Origin: Deltaproteobacteria bacterium | Lineage (GTDB): Bacteria > Myxococcota > JACPTQ01 | Assembly (NCBI GenBank): GCA_016192705.1 | Contig: JACPTQ010000030.1 | Location: 27,202-91,201 of the forward strand | Direction of reading: 5' to 3' | Length of the DNA: 64,000 nucleotides | Shown here: positions 34,987-45,419 of the stretch, in pieces | How positions within the stretch are numbered: the first letter of the stretch is position 1 | How the letters are laid out: each line of letters opens with the position of its first letter | Program-made: the position numbers and the translations under genes | The notes under the pieces: generated by a model | What the model was told of the DNA's origin: nothing | What the model saw: only the letters and a program-made list of their open reading frames with translations | The model's database searches: none

Positions 34987-35799
34987 TTGATCGATCTGCG
35001 CGGGAAGTCAGCGCTCGTGACGGGCGCATCGGCCGGGATTGGCGAAGCGATCGCGCGCGTATTGGCGCGTGAAGTCGGAACGCTGGTTCTTGTCGCGCGA
35101 CGACGCGAGCGGCTCGATGCGATCGCGGCCGACCTGAAAAAGGACCGCGCAAACCTCCGTGTGATCGTGCGTGCGTGCGACCTCGTCCATCGCGCGGCCA
35201 CCGCGGTCATGTTCGACGCGCTCGAAAAAGACGGCGTCGTCATCGACATCCTCATCAACAACGCGGGCTTCGGCGACCGCGGGCTCTTCGAGGGCGCCGA
35301 TTGGAAGAAGATTGAGTCCCTGCTCGAACTCAACGTCGTTTCGGCAACATTCGTCTTGCGTCGCTTGCTTCCCGGAATGGTTGCGCGTCGGTTTGGCGCT
35401 GTTTTAAACGTTGGCTCCACGGCCGGGATCGTGCCGTCGCCCGAGTCGGCGACCTACGCGGCATCGAAGGCGTACCTCAACCATCTGAACGAGGCGGTGC
35501 GCGCAGAGCTGTCGGGGACGGGCGTCTCGCTCACCGCTCTTCTCCCCGGCCCCGTCCCAACCGAGTTCCAGGCCGTTGCGGGCGGAATGCTGCGCCCCGC
35601 GATTCCGCGCCCCTTCTGGGTCGACGCTGCAACGTGCGCCGAAGAAGCGATCCGCGCACTTAAACGCGGCGATGCCCGTGTCGTGCCTGGACTCGCACCG
35701 CGCCTCGCCGCTCTCGCCGTCGAAGCGACGCCCAAAGCGTTTCTCCGTCCGCTCCTCGCTCGCGTGGGACGCGGCCTGCGCAATCGCAAAAAACAATGA
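34987..35799 (+). CDS. Short-chain dehydrogenase/reductase
   Basis: A 270-residue classical SDR. The NAD(P)-binding motif TGASAGIG is at residues 12-19, with basic residues after strand 2 (ARRRERL) suggesting NADPH. NNAG is at 91-94 and the catalytic Ser144, Tyr157 and Lys161 (YAASK) are all present. The substrate is not predictable. The TTG at 34987 is chosen because GGGGAG lies 9 bp upstream and it leaves room for a promoter; an ATG at 34936 would add 17 residues and sit only 24 bp from the divergent RCC1 gene start. Confidence 0.85.
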   Translation: MIDLRGKSALVTGASAGIGEAIARVLAREVGTLVLVARRRERLDAIAADLKKDRANLRVIVRACDLVHRAATAVMFDALEKDGVVIDILINNAGFGDRGLFEGADWKKIESLLELNVVSATFVLRRLLPGMVARRFGAVLNVGSTAGIVPSPESATYAASKAYLNHLNEAVRAELSGTGVSLTALLPGPVPTEFQAVAGGMLRPAIPRPFWVDAATCAEEAIRALKRGDARVVPGLAPRLAALAVEATPKAFLRPLLARVGRGLRNRKKQ

Positions 35800-35820
35800 T
35801 CCGATTTTTAGGAGGTCACC

Positions 35821-36279
35821 ATGGCTGAATCGATCGAATTCTTCTCCGCGGTTCTCATCGTTTCAAAAGACCCGGCCCGCCTCGCGGCTTTTTATCGCGA
35901 CACGCTTGGTGTCCCGCTCAAAGAAGAAAAACACGGCGACACCGCGCCCCATTATGGTTGCGAACTCGGCGATCTTCATTTCGCGATCCATCCGCGCGAG
36001 AATTTTGAGGACGCTGGTGAACCGAGCGGAGGCGCCGTGCGACTCGCGTTCACGGTATTTGACATCGAATCGATCGCCACCTCGCTCCGCGAAAAGGGCG
36101 TCGCCCTCCTCTATCCTCCGCGCGACGTCGGCTTTTGCAAGATGACCGCACTTCGAGATCCCGACGGCAACACCGTCGAGCTCACCGAACTCGGCAACGG
36201 TTGGTTCAACCACCTCGAAGATCGCCGACGCCGTGGCCTCGACGTTCTCGCGCGGCACCGCGAACAGCATCCGCGTTAA
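35821..36279 (+). CDS. VOC-family (glyoxalase/dioxygenase fold) protein
   Basis: A 152-residue protein of the vicinal oxygen chelate fold. Two beta-alpha-beta-beta-beta modules are visible: EFFSAVLIVSKDPARLAAFYRDTLGVPL and VRLAFTVFDIESIATSLREKGV, with the typical RDPDGNTVELTEL end carrying the metal-binding Glu. The substrate cannot be assigned (glyoxalase, ring dioxygenase and antibiotic-resistance types share this pattern). A strong AGGAGGTCACC site precedes the ATG. It converges with the next gene and shares the four stop bases TTAA at 36276-36279. Confidence 0.88.
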   Translation: MAESIEFFSAVLIVSKDPARLAAFYRDTLGVPLKEEKHGDTAPHYGCELGDLHFAIHPRENFEDAGEPSGGAVRLAFTVFDIESIATSLREKGVALLYPPRDVGFCKMTALRDPDGNTVELTELGNGWFNHLEDRRRRGLDVLARHREQHPR

Positions 36280-37553
36280 CGCTCGTACGTCGTTCCCGCG
36301 TCGGTGAATGCCCAAAGCGGCACGCTGCTGCAGAGCCCCGCGTCCACCGCGACACGCTCGACGCGCAGAGTGCTGTCGCTCGGCATCGTCACGAGAAGTA
36401 CCGCGGCGCCCGACCACCCGACGTTTTGTCCGCCGTCGGTTTGGCCGCTCACGAACCGCTCGTAACAAAAAACGCCTCCATCCGGCCTGACGAGATTAAA
36501 GTCGCGATTCGTTTGCCCTGTCGCTTCAACGGGAAACGTCGCGAGCCCTTGCGACACGCCCGCGAGCGCGTTGCCGATCGAAAAAATCGGCTGCGTCGGG
36601 TCGACCATGTCGTGGACAAGCGCGATGGCGTTGTTGACCTCACCGTTTGTCGACACGTACGTCCCGGGGAAAAACCAGTTTCCTTGCGCCGTTCCCGCGA
36701 TGTCTTGCATGTGCGTCCCAACGACCGGTGGCGCCGTCCGAATTTTTGTGCCGTCAACGCTTCCGATCCGCGCGAGAAGCTGCGACTTCACCGGCTCCGC
36801 AAACGAAAGCGCAGGCGAAGTGTAGTACGGGTACGTCCCGTCGTAGTGCGAGAGGTTGATGAACGGCGCCGGCGGCAGCCGATAGTCGATCGCGCCGAAA
36901 TCCACCCCGGCATAACCATCCGAGATTCCAACGAACTCACCCGCGTCGACCGGGACCATCAAGCTCGTGTTCGTGCATTTCTCCATTCCGTAACCATCAC
37001 CCGGAAAAATCGTCACGCACGATTTGCCACCGTCATCGAACGCCGCACGCAGCGATTCGGAGATGACGCCAATGTGGTTGAAGTATGAGCGGTACTCGGC
37101 GCACGGATAAAACGTTAATTGGAATCCGGTGCCGCCATCGATCGCACCGCCATCAAACGACGTCTGTTTCGTCGCTGTGATCTCGCGGACCCACGCGGGG
37201 CCTGGAAAGTAAATAGAGCGATACGCGACGCCTGAATCGGGAATGTTGATCGTGAAGGCTGAGTGCTTTGCGGGAAAAACGTGAATAGGCGGCGACATGA
37301 ATCCGAGCGCGCGAAACGCGTAAAACTCGTTTGCGGCGATCGGCAGCGTCGTGAACGTCGGTCCCGCGTCGCCACACGGTGGAATCGGCGAACCTGCGTC
37401 AAACGGTCCGCCGTCCGCCCCCGTTCCCGAACCGGCGTCCGCGCCCGCATCCGCACCCGCCGGCGCGCCGGGTGGCGCCGACGTACTTGCGCAGCCGATG
37501 CCCATCCCAAAGCTGAGGTAGGCCGCGAAGCCCGCCCGCCGTCGTCGCGTCAC
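36276..37553 (-). CDS. Hypothetical lipoprotein with Asp-Ala-Gly linker
   Basis: A 425-residue exported protein. The signal ends at GIGC (lipobox, Cys21), followed by a repeat-coded linker (PAGADAGADAGSGTGADGG) and a Gly/Ser/Tyr-rich beta domain. Some stretches, such as PPIHVFPAKHSAFTINIP and HMQDIAGTAQGNWFFPGTY, are distinctive, but I do not recognise the family. It has few cysteines and is likely a surface protein. The GTG start is 13 bp behind the NHL gene stop, so the two are co-transcribed. Confidence 0.82.
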   Translation of the reverse strand: MTRRRRAGFAAYLSFGMGIGCASTSAPPGAPAGADAGADAGSGTGADGGPFDAGSPIPPCGDAGPTFTTLPIAANEFYAFRALGFMSPPIHVFPAKHSAFTINIPDSGVAYRSIYFPGPAWVREITATKQTSFDGGAIDGGTGFQLTFYPCAEYRSYFNHIGVISESLRAAFDDGGKSCVTIFPGDGYGMEKCTNTSLMVPVDAGEFVGISDGYAGVDFGAIDYRLPPAPFINLSHYDGTYPYYTSPALSFAEPVKSQLLARIGSVDGTKIRTAPPVVGTHMQDIAGTAQGNWFFPGTYVSTNGEVNNAIALVHDMVDPTQPIFSIGNALAGVSQGLATFPVEATGQTNRDFNLVRPDGGVFCYERFVSGQTDGGQNVGWSGAAVLLVTMPSDSTLRVERVAVDAGLCSSVPLWAFTDAGTTYER

Positions 37554-37566
37554 CCGTCCATCCTCG

Positions 37567-40500
37567 CTACGGCCCCAAGTCGAACATCAGCACACGGTGA
37601 TTGTCCGTGTCGGCCAAATAGAGGAGCCGCCCCGACGGGTCGAGCGTTACGGCCGCAGTGCCGCCAAACGTCTGCTGAGACAGCGACGGCACCGTTGACG
37701 TGTAATCGCCTTGTCCAATCACATTAAAGGGGAGCATACCGTTTTCGGGTAAGCCGCTCACGTCAAACGCGAGCACGCGCGCGTTCCCAGTGTCGCTCAC
37801 GAAGAGTCGCCGACGCGCTGCATCGATCGCGAGGTGCAGCGGGATATAGAATTTGTTCGCCGTCGATCCGCCGATCGAGCCATTCATGTCAGTCTGTCCA
37901 AGCACAACCGACGCATCCAGTCCGGTCCCAAGCGTCGATGCGTTGTACCCCAAGACGCGGCTGTTGTTCGTATCGGCAACCCACAACATGTTCGCGACAG
38001 AATCGAACGCTACGCCAACAGGGCCATTCAGCCGATTCGCAGCCGAGCCGCTCGCACCCGCGTCAAGACCTGCCTGCCCAAACACGTACGACGCCGCTTG
38101 GCCCATGCTGAGAAGACCGGCATTCGTATAAGCGAGGACGCGGTTGTTTCCGGTATCAGCCACGAAGAGCCGCCCGGCATCGGTGTCGTAAATCATGTCG
38201 CCTGGATAGTTGAGGCCGTTCGCCCCTCCGCTGGGGTTGTATCCGCTCCACGACGATTGGCCGAGTGCGACCGACGCGCTCAAATTGTTCGCCATCGAGC
38301 CCGGCGAGACGCCAAACACGAGAACGCGATTGCTCGACACGTCGCTAACAAAGAGGCGCTGCCCGACCGAATCAAACGCGATGGCGCGCGGTGACCAAAA
38401 ACTCGATTGCGTCGGCGTCGACACGAAATCGCAGTGCCCAAAGTCGGTTTGCCCCAGGACGTAATCGGCGACGCGGTTGCCGATGCGATTCGTCGCGCTG
38501 AGCGAAAAGACGAGGACGCGGCGATTCTCGCTCTCAACAACAAAGGCTCGGTTGTTCACCGAATCGATCGCGAGGCCATACGGCGCGTTGAACCCGAACT
38601 GCGTCGGTCCGCCCACGCAATTGCTGTTGTAGACCGGCCCGCCATCGAGCCCCGTGGTGTGACCCATAACACCCGTTGCGTATGCGCCGTTCACATACGC
38701 GATGGTGTCGAAATCCCAAATCATGACGCGGCTGTTGTTATCACTGGCGAAAAGGCGGTTTCCCGTCGAGTCAAAATGAATTGCAGAGAGAATCCCGAGC
38801 CCATTCTGCGTCGTGTTTTGCGCATTCGAAGAAAAGCCGGGTTGCCCGAAAACGTAAAGCGCATTTTCGCCCGCATCGAGTGCCGTGGCGTGCCAGACGG
38901 TGACGCGACGATTGTACGCATCGCCCACAAACAAGTAGTTGAGCGGTGAGTAGTAGGCCACACTCACAGGGTTGTTCATCTCGGACTGAGTCGTCGCTGA
39001 ATCTTTCGCGGTGTAGCTCGTCTGTCCGATAACGCCAAAAGCCGGTTGAAAGCTCGAGAGCGACGACGTCACGTTGAAAACGGTCACACGATTGTTCGAC
39101 GAGTCCGCCACGAAGAGTCGCTCCCCATTGATATCGAGCGCAACGCCCGATGGATTGTTCATTCGCCCTGCGTCGGTCCCGGACGACGACGTCGTGAAAT
39201 TCTCCTGGCCAAGTACGTATGACGCGTTCATACCGTCCGTGACAGACGCCACCGAAAAAACGAGGACGCGACTGTTATTATCGTCGGCGACAAAGAGTCG
39301 GTTATAGGCCGGCTGATACGCGAGCCCCTGGGGCGACTTAAGCCCCGACTGTGTCGTCGCCGAGGTTGCACTCGTAAACGACAATTGCCCCAAAACGTTC
39401 GACGCGCTCATGCCGTTCGTGACGCCCGCGTCGACATTGAAAACGAGGATGCGATTTCGGTTCGTGTCGCTGACAAAAAGTCGCGCCCGAACCGAATCGA
39501 ACGCGATCCCATACGAGAAGTCGATGTTCGCGGCCGTCGGCGTTCCGGTGTTCGCGCAGGTCACGAAATCGGGCTGGCCCAAAACGTAGTCGGCTGCCGA
39601 ATCAAACGTTCCGTCGCCCGCGATGTTGAAGACGAGAATGCGATGATTCGTGGTGTCCGATACGTAAAGGCGATTGTTCGTTGAGTCGGCGTAAACGGCG
39701 TTCGGCGAGTAAAAACCGTACCGTCCGGGTCCCCCCGTACACCCGGCGTCGAAATTCGTCGCCTCGTTCCCTTGGCCGAGCATGTCGCTCGCGGCCGCCT
39801 TAAGCGTGTTGATCGTCACGCCTCCGTCAGGCGTCTCAACGTTCCCGGCATCGTCCGTTGCGCGCGTCATAACGGTGTTTCGAAAAAGCGACGCCGTGAC
39901 GCTCCCGGTCCACGGGCTCGCGAAGTTGGGAATCGCCGTCCACGACTCGCCGCCGTTCGTCGTTATCTCGACCGCGCGAAGCCCCGCGCCAACGTCCGAC
40001 GCCGTGACCACAATTGGTACGCTGTCGCCGTAGAGTGCCGTCCCACCATCAACGAGCGCGACGCTTGAAACCGGCTTCACGAGATCGACCGCCGCATCCG
40101 CGCCCGCGCCCGCATCCGCGCCCGCGCCCGCGCCCGCATCCGCGCCCGCGCCCGTACCCGCATCAGACTCCGCCGAAAGGCACGACACACCCGGTGCGCA
40201 GGCGTAATTCAGAACAACGGTCTTTTCGCCGCCACCAAATTGAATCCCCGCGTCATCCACCGTCGTCTCCGCGCGCGCCGTCGCGACGACCTCGTCAACA
40301 CCCGCATCGCGCCTGTAAATGCGCCCGACGATGTGAAATCCGTTCGACAGCGGGTCTCGCGCAACGTACAACGTCCACTCGCGACTCGATGCAAAAACGT
40401 TTTCCGAAACCGTCAGTCCAAACTCATAGGATGAATCGGTGTCCAAGTTATCAACGATGGCAATGTACGCGTAACCGTCGTCGGTTGTTCCGGTCGCTTG

Positions 40501-40722
40501 CAGCGTTGACGAAAAAAGCGATGGCTGCCCCGGCATCTCGTCGAGGAACGTTTGAACAATCTTGATGTTCGCTTGGACAGCGGCGCTAAAATTGGCGGGC
40601 AGCACGTGGCGAATCGCGATCGTCTTGCTCGTCGCCGCTGTTTTCGGCTTGCACGCAGCGGACGCACCCATTGCCGCAAGCAACAAAAGAAAACAAGCTC
40701 GACTCCGGACCGACGCACGCAC
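37567..40722 (-). CDS. NHL-repeat beta-propeller lipoprotein
   Basis: About 1051 residues from a GTG at 40722. The signal RSRACFLLLLAAMGASAAC ends in a lipobox. The N-terminal domain (to about 170) is followed by an Asp-Ala-Gly repeat linker coded by hexamers at 40090-40165, an Ig-like segment (SSVALVDGGTALYGDSVPIVVTA) and about twelve NHL repeats (RLFVADxxNNRVLVF...VLGQ), enough for two six-bladed propellers. Likely a surface binding protein; ligand unknown. Codons upstream of 40722 are open but overlap the divergent antiporter gene; an ATG at 40800 is an alternative. Confidence 0.85.
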   Translation of the reverse strand: MRASVRSRACFLLLLAAMGASAACKPKTAATSKTIAIRHVLPANFSAAVQANIKIVQTFLDEMPGQPSLFSSTLQATGTTDDGYAYIAIVDNLDTDSSYEFGLTVSENVFASSREWTLYVARDPLSNGFHIVGRIYRRDAGVDEVVATARAETTVDDAGIQFGGGEKTVVLNYACAPGVSCLSAESDAGTGAGADAGAGAGADAGAGADAAVDLVKPVSSVALVDGGTALYGDSVPIVVTASDVGAGLRAVEITTNGGESWTAIPNFASPWTGSVTASLFRNTVMTRATDDAGNVETPDGGVTINTLKAAASDMLGQGNEATNFDAGCTGGPGRYGFYSPNAVYADSTNNRLYVSDTTNHRILVFNIAGDGTFDSAADYVLGQPDFVTCANTGTPTAANIDFSYGIAFDSVRARLFVSDTNRNRILVFNVDAGVTNGMSASNVLGQLSFTSATSATTQSGLKSPQGLAYQPAYNRLFVADDNNSRVLVFSVASVTDGMNASYVLGQENFTTSSSGTDAGRMNNPSGVALDINGERLFVADSSNNRVTVFNVTSSLSSFQPAFGVIGQTSYTAKDSATTQSEMNNPVSVAYYSPLNYLFVGDAYNRRVTVWHATALDAGENALYVFGQPGFSSNAQNTTQNGLGILSAIHFDSTGNRLFASDNNSRVMIWDFDTIAYVNGAYATGVMGHTTGLDGGPVYNSNCVGGPTQFGFNAPYGLAIDSVNNRAFVVESENRRVLVFSLSATNRIGNRVADYVLGQTDFGHCDFVSTPTQSSFWSPRAIAFDSVGQRLFVSDVSSNRVLVFGVSPGSMANNLSASVALGQSSWSGYNPSGGANGLNYPGDMIYDTDAGRLFVADTGNNRVLAYTNAGLLSMGQAASYVFGQAGLDAGASGSAANRLNGPVGVAFDSVANMLWVADTNNSRVLGYNASTLGTGLDASVVLGQTDMNGSIGGSTANKFYIPLHLAIDAARRRLFVSDTGNARVLAFDVSGLPENGMLPFNVIGQGDYTSTVPSLSQQTFGGTAAVTLDPSGRLLYLADTDNHRVLMFDLGP
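40090..40165. repeat. Hexanucleotide array coding the Asp-Ala-Gly linker
   Basis: An array of CCCGCG, CCCGCA and TCCGCG six-base units in the NHL gene, translated as Gly-Ala and Asp-Ala dipeptides. Related tracts code the linkers at 37427-37470 and 56101-56215 and the odd insertions at 23704-23780 and 53594-53640. Confidence 0.8.
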
Positions 40723-40828
40723 CGCCTTTGTCGACCTCCCATGTAGATGATAGCGCCCCGTCGCAAGAAATGAAAACGCACGCACCGCATCTGGATTCAT
40801 TTCCCTCAGGTGATACGCTCGCCACGTG

Positions 40829-42841
40829 ATGAACGAAGTCCCGTTTCTCGCAGAGCTCGCCGTCGTCTCGGCTTTCGCCGTTGGAATCGCCGTCCTCTTG
40901 CGGCGCCTCGACCTTCCGGTCGTCTCACTCCTTCTCCTCGCCGGTGCCCTCGTCGGCCCGCACGCACTCGCGCTGGTCAACGACCTCAAGAGAATCGAAG
41001 CGGTGGCCGATGTCGGCGTCGTTCTCCTCCTTTTCACGATCGGCCTCGAATTCTCGCTAACGCGCCTCCTTCAGTTCGGTGCGCGCGTCCTCGCCGTCGG
41101 CGCCCTGCAGATTGCAATAACCCTGGGGCTCGTCGTTGTCGTGATGGCCATTGGCGGCGCATCGCTCGCGCGCGGGTTCTTTTTCGGCTGCCTCGCGACG
41201 CTCGCGAGTACCGCCATCGCGCTGCGCTCGCTCCGCGACCGAAACGAAGTCGATGCGCCCCACGGACGCCTCATCGTCGGCACGCTCATCCTCCAAGACC
41301 TCGCCGTGGTTCCGATGATGCTCATCCTGCCGACGCTCGCCGGAGAATCGGGCGGCACCCCAGCGCTCGACGGAATCGTCGTGCTCGCGAAGGCGGCGCT
41401 CACCGTCGCGGCCACCTTTGTCGGCGCGCGCATCGTCGTTCCGCGGCTCCTCGGGCTCGTCGATCGCGCACGAAGCCGCGAACTTTTTCTCCTCTCCGTT
41501 CTTGCGCTCTGCATCGGCACGGCGTGGCTCACGTCGCTCACCGGGCTCTCCGTTGCGCTCGGCGCGTTCCTCGCGGGTATGATTCTCGCCGACTCGGTTT
41601 ATGCCCATCGCGCGATTACCGACATCGTCCCATTTCGCGATGTCCTGACGAGCTTTTTTTTCATGTCGCTCGGGATGCTGCTCGATTGGCGCGTCCTTTT
41701 CGACGAGCCCATAGCTGTCGGAATCGTTTTTTTAGGTCTCATCGCCGTTCGCTTTCTCAGTGGCTCACTGGCCGCCCTCGCCGCTCGGTCGCCGCTTCGG
41801 GTCGCGGTGCTGACGGGAATTGCGCTTGCGCCATTCAGCGAATTCGGTTTCGTGCTCGCGCAGGCGGGCGGACGGCTTGGGCTTCTGACCGCATCCGAAA
41901 TGCGCATCGTGCTCGCGGCCGCGATCTTGACGATGGTGATCGCACCGCTTCTCACGAAGGCGGCCCCGGCCATTTCGCGTTCTATCGGGCGCTGGGATTG
42001 GATCGATCGCGCCTTGCGACCTTCCGACTTGGCCAACGGCGAGCCTGAAGTTGCGCTCGCGGGGCACGTTGTCATTGCAGGGTACGGCGTTGCAGGGCAA
42101 GTCCTTGCATCGGCGCTCCGCGCATCGGACGTGCCGCACGTTGTTGTCGAGCTGAACGCCGACACCGTTCGCGCGGCGCGGCTGTCGGGCGTCACGGCGG
42201 TGTACGGCGATGTCACGCGGCCCGACGCCTTGGTGCACGCGCGTCTCGTCGAGGCCAAGGCGCTCGTTCTTCTCGTCAACGACCCGGAGGCCGCGGAGCG
42301 GGCGATCGCCGCAGCGAAGCAGATTGCCCCGCGAACAGCCGTTTTCGTCCGCACGCATTACAGTCGAGCGGCGGCGCGACTCGCGAGCCTCGGCGCCTCA
42401 TCGGTGGTGGTCGAGGAGGTTGAAGCCGGAATCGAAATGCTGGCGCTCACGCTTCGACACCTCGGCACGGCGCGCAACGTTCTTATGGAGCACGTCGATG
42501 CGGCGCGCGCGCAAACGCAGACCAGCATGCGCGATCAGACGCTGCCGCGGCGACGACTCGGAACGGTGGCCGAGCTGGATCTTCTCAAAGTCGAAACGTT
42601 TTTGGTGCGCGACGGTGCCCACGCGGCCGCACGCTCGGCGATTGAAATGGGCGTGCGCGCAAGGTCGGGCGCGCTCGTCGTCGCCGTACACCGGGATGGA
42701 ACGCTCATCGAACAGGCCGACCCTTCAAAACCTTTTCAGATTGGCGACCTTTTGTTTCTTGTTGGTTCGCGACCCACGCTCGCGCGCGCGATGGTCTTAC
42801 TCGAATCGGGCTCCGTCGAACCCGCCGCGCCAAAGGTTTGA
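40829..42841 (+). CDS. Kef-type K+/H+ antiporter with RCK domains
   Basis: A 670-residue CPA2-family cation:proton antiporter. The membrane part (about 1-390) has some 12 hydrophobic helices including FTIGLEFSLTRL, LTGLSVALGAFLAGMILADS and RDVLTSFFFMSLGMLLDW. It is followed by a TrkA-N/RCK domain starting HVVIAGYGVAGQVLASALR (Rossmann GYGVAG) and a TrkA-C domain ending LLFLVGSRPTLARAMVLL. It probably exchanges K+ for H+ under control of a nucleotide or redox ligand. A GTG directly before the ATG is an alternative start. Confidence 0.92.
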   Translation: MNEVPFLAELAVVSAFAVGIAVLLRRLDLPVVSLLLLAGALVGPHALALVNDLKRIEAVADVGVVLLLFTIGLEFSLTRLLQFGARVLAVGALQIAITLGLVVVVMAIGGASLARGFFFGCLATLASTAIALRSLRDRNEVDAPHGRLIVGTLILQDLAVVPMMLILPTLAGESGGTPALDGIVVLAKAALTVAATFVGARIVVPRLLGLVDRARSRELFLLSVLALCIGTAWLTSLTGLSVALGAFLAGMILADSVYAHRAITDIVPFRDVLTSFFFMSLGMLLDWRVLFDEPIAVGIVFLGLIAVRFLSGSLAALAARSPLRVAVLTGIALAPFSEFGFVLAQAGGRLGLLTASEMRIVLAAAILTMVIAPLLTKAAPAISRSIGRWDWIDRALRPSDLANGEPEVALAGHVVIAGYGVAGQVLASALRASDVPHVVVELNADTVRAARLSGVTAVYGDVTRPDALVHARLVEAKALVLLVNDPEAAERAIAAAKQIAPRTAVFVRTHYSRAAARLASLGASSVVVEEVEAGIEMLALTLRHLGTARNVLMEHVDAARAQTQTSMRDQTLPRRRLGTVAELDLLKVETFLVRDGAHAAARSAIEMGVRARSGALVVAVHRDGTLIEQADPSKPFQIGDLLFLVGSRPTLARAMVLLESGSVEPAAPKV

Positions 42842-42865
42842 CAGGTTTCGTGTGTCCTCTATAGT
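42838..42865 (+). promoter_or_regulatory. Sigma70-type promoter of the FHA-sigma54 activator gene
   Basis: TTGACA (42838-42843), 16-bp spacer, TATAGT (42860-42865). The -35 box overlaps the stop codon of the antiporter gene. The GTG start lies 23 bp further with an AAGGA ribosome site, giving a normal short leader. Confidence 0.6.
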
Positions 42866-42888
42866 GAAGTCGTGAAGGACAATCCGAC

Positions 42889-44259
42889 GTGACGCGCACA
42901 ACGCTTCTTGAATCGCGTGATGCGGCGCCGAAGGTCATCGTTCGAACCGTGAAAGGTCTTTTTTCGCCGGACGCGCGCTGGCGCGACAAGACGGTCGTTT
43001 TTCGGCGCACCGTCACGATGGGGCGCGAGGGCGGCCCTGAAGACATCGTCATCGACGATCCACTCATGTCGCGGCGACACGCGGAGTTGAAAGTCGTGTC
43101 GGACGACGGGGCCGTGGGAATCCGCGACCTCGAAAGCCGCAACGGGACGTATTTGGACGGCGAACGCATCGCCACGGATTTCGTCGTTCTCGAAAGTGGC
43201 GACGTCATTCGGGTTGGAGGCACGCTTCTCCTTTTTGAGCGATTCGAGCGCACGGGCACGGCACCGGTCGAGAGGAGTGGCCGGCTGATCGGCACGAACC
43301 GCGCGATTCAGAGCGTCCTTGCGCAAGTCGGCGTTGCGGCGCGCGGCGTGTTGCCCGTTTTGGTCGTCGGTGAAACCGGAACGGGCAAGGAGCTTGTCGC
43401 GACGGAGATTCACGAACGTTCGGGTCGCGAGGGGCGGCTTGTGGCGGTGAACTGCGCGGCGATACCGCGCGATTTGTTCGAGAGCGCTTTTTTTGGACAC
43501 CGGAAGGGGAGTTTTTCAGGCGCGAGCGACGATCGGGGCGGTTACTTTCAGGGCGCAGATAAGGGAACGCTGCTCTTAGACGAAATTGGCGAGATGCCGC
43601 TCGACGCGCAGGCGAAACTCCTGCGGACGATCGAAACGATGGAGGTGACGCCCGTTGGTGAGACGCGTGCGGTGAAGGTCGACGCGCGAATCGTCGCGGC
43701 GACGAATCGCCGACTCGACGATGAAGTGACGCACGGCCGTTTTCGCGGTGACCTTCTTGCGCGGCTTCGCGGTATCACGATTCCGTTGCCGCCGCTTCGG
43801 GAACGGCGCGACGATCTTCTCCTGTTGCTCGAGCACTTTTTGGGGCGGGCTGGGCGCTCGCTCGTTTTGACGGCCGATTTTGTCGAGCGGTTCTTGCTGC
43901 ACCGATGGCGCGAAAACGTGCGCGAGCTCGAGCACGCAACGCACCGGCTCGTGCTCGCGACGCGCGATGGGGACACGCTCCGGGCCGCCGATGCGGAAAA
44001 GATTCTTGTGAGCGCCGCGCAAGGCGACGGCACAAGGGCTGGACGCAAACCGGATCCCCTGCAAGAGACGCCGGCTGCGGGCGTTGTTTTGACAAAGCCG
44101 ATTATGCCGTCGCGCGAAGCTCTCGAAGCGGCGTTCGCCGAGGCGGGTGGAAAAATCGTCGCGGTGGCCGCTAAGTTTCACACGAATCGCCAGCAGGTTT
44201 ACCGCTGGCTCGACTACCTCGACATGACGATCGACGACCTACGCGGGAAAAAGTCGTAA
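42889..44259 (+). CDS. FHA-domain sigma54-dependent activator
   Basis: A 456-residue enhancer-binding protein. An FHA domain (about 35-115; TMGREGG, DPLMSRRHAEL, ESRNGTY) should bind phosphothreonine. An AAA+ domain follows, with Walker A GETGTGKE (161-168), the sigma54-contact loop GSFSGA (207-212; usually GAFTGA) and Walker B LLLDEIGE (228-235). A Fis-like helix-turn-helix near the end carries AAKFHTNRQQVYRWL. Input is probably a Ser/Thr-kinase phosphoprotein. The loop has both Ala-to-Ser and Thr-to-Ser changes; the key Phe is kept. Confidence 0.93.
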   Translation: MTRTTLLESRDAAPKVIVRTVKGLFSPDARWRDKTVVFRRTVTMGREGGPEDIVIDDPLMSRRHAELKVVSDDGAVGIRDLESRNGTYLDGERIATDFVVLESGDVIRVGGTLLLFERFERTGTAPVERSGRLIGTNRAIQSVLAQVGVAARGVLPVLVVGETGTGKELVATEIHERSGREGRLVAVNCAAIPRDLFESAFFGHRKGSFSGASDDRGGYFQGADKGTLLLDEIGEMPLDAQAKLLRTIETMEVTPVGETRAVKVDARIVAATNRRLDDEVTHGRFRGDLLARLRGITIPLPPLRERRDDLLLLLEHFLGRAGRSLVLTADFVERFLLHRWRENVRELEHATHRLVLATRDGDTLRAADAEKILVSAAQGDGTRAGRKPDPLQETPAAGVVLTKPIMPSREALEAAFAEAGGKIVAVAAKFHTNRQQVYRWLDYLDMTIDDLRGKKS

Positions 44260-44273
44260 GGGTTAAATAAAAA

Positions 44274-44346
44274 AGCGGGAGACGAGAATCGGACTCGCGA
44301 CCCTCAGCTTGGGAAGCTGATGCTCTACCAACTGAGCTACTCCCGC
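44274..44346 (-). tRNA. tRNA-Gly (CCC)
   Basis: Complete cloverleaf on the minus strand: acceptor GCGGGAG/CTCCCGC, D arm AGCTCAGTTGGTAGAGC, anticodon stem TCAGC/GCTGA with loop TTCCCAA (anticodon CCC), and T arm with GAGTCCGATTCTC. The CCA end is not encoded; the acceptor is followed by a T-rich run (44269-44274 region) that could end transcription. Confidence 0.95.
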
Positions 44347-44397
44347 ACGAGCGGGAGATCTAAACCACGGCGCGGGCGTTCAGGTCAAACGAATTTG

Positions 44398-45396
<999 letters not shown>

Positions 45397-45419
45397 TCAA
45401 CTTGCTGTATGATTCCGCC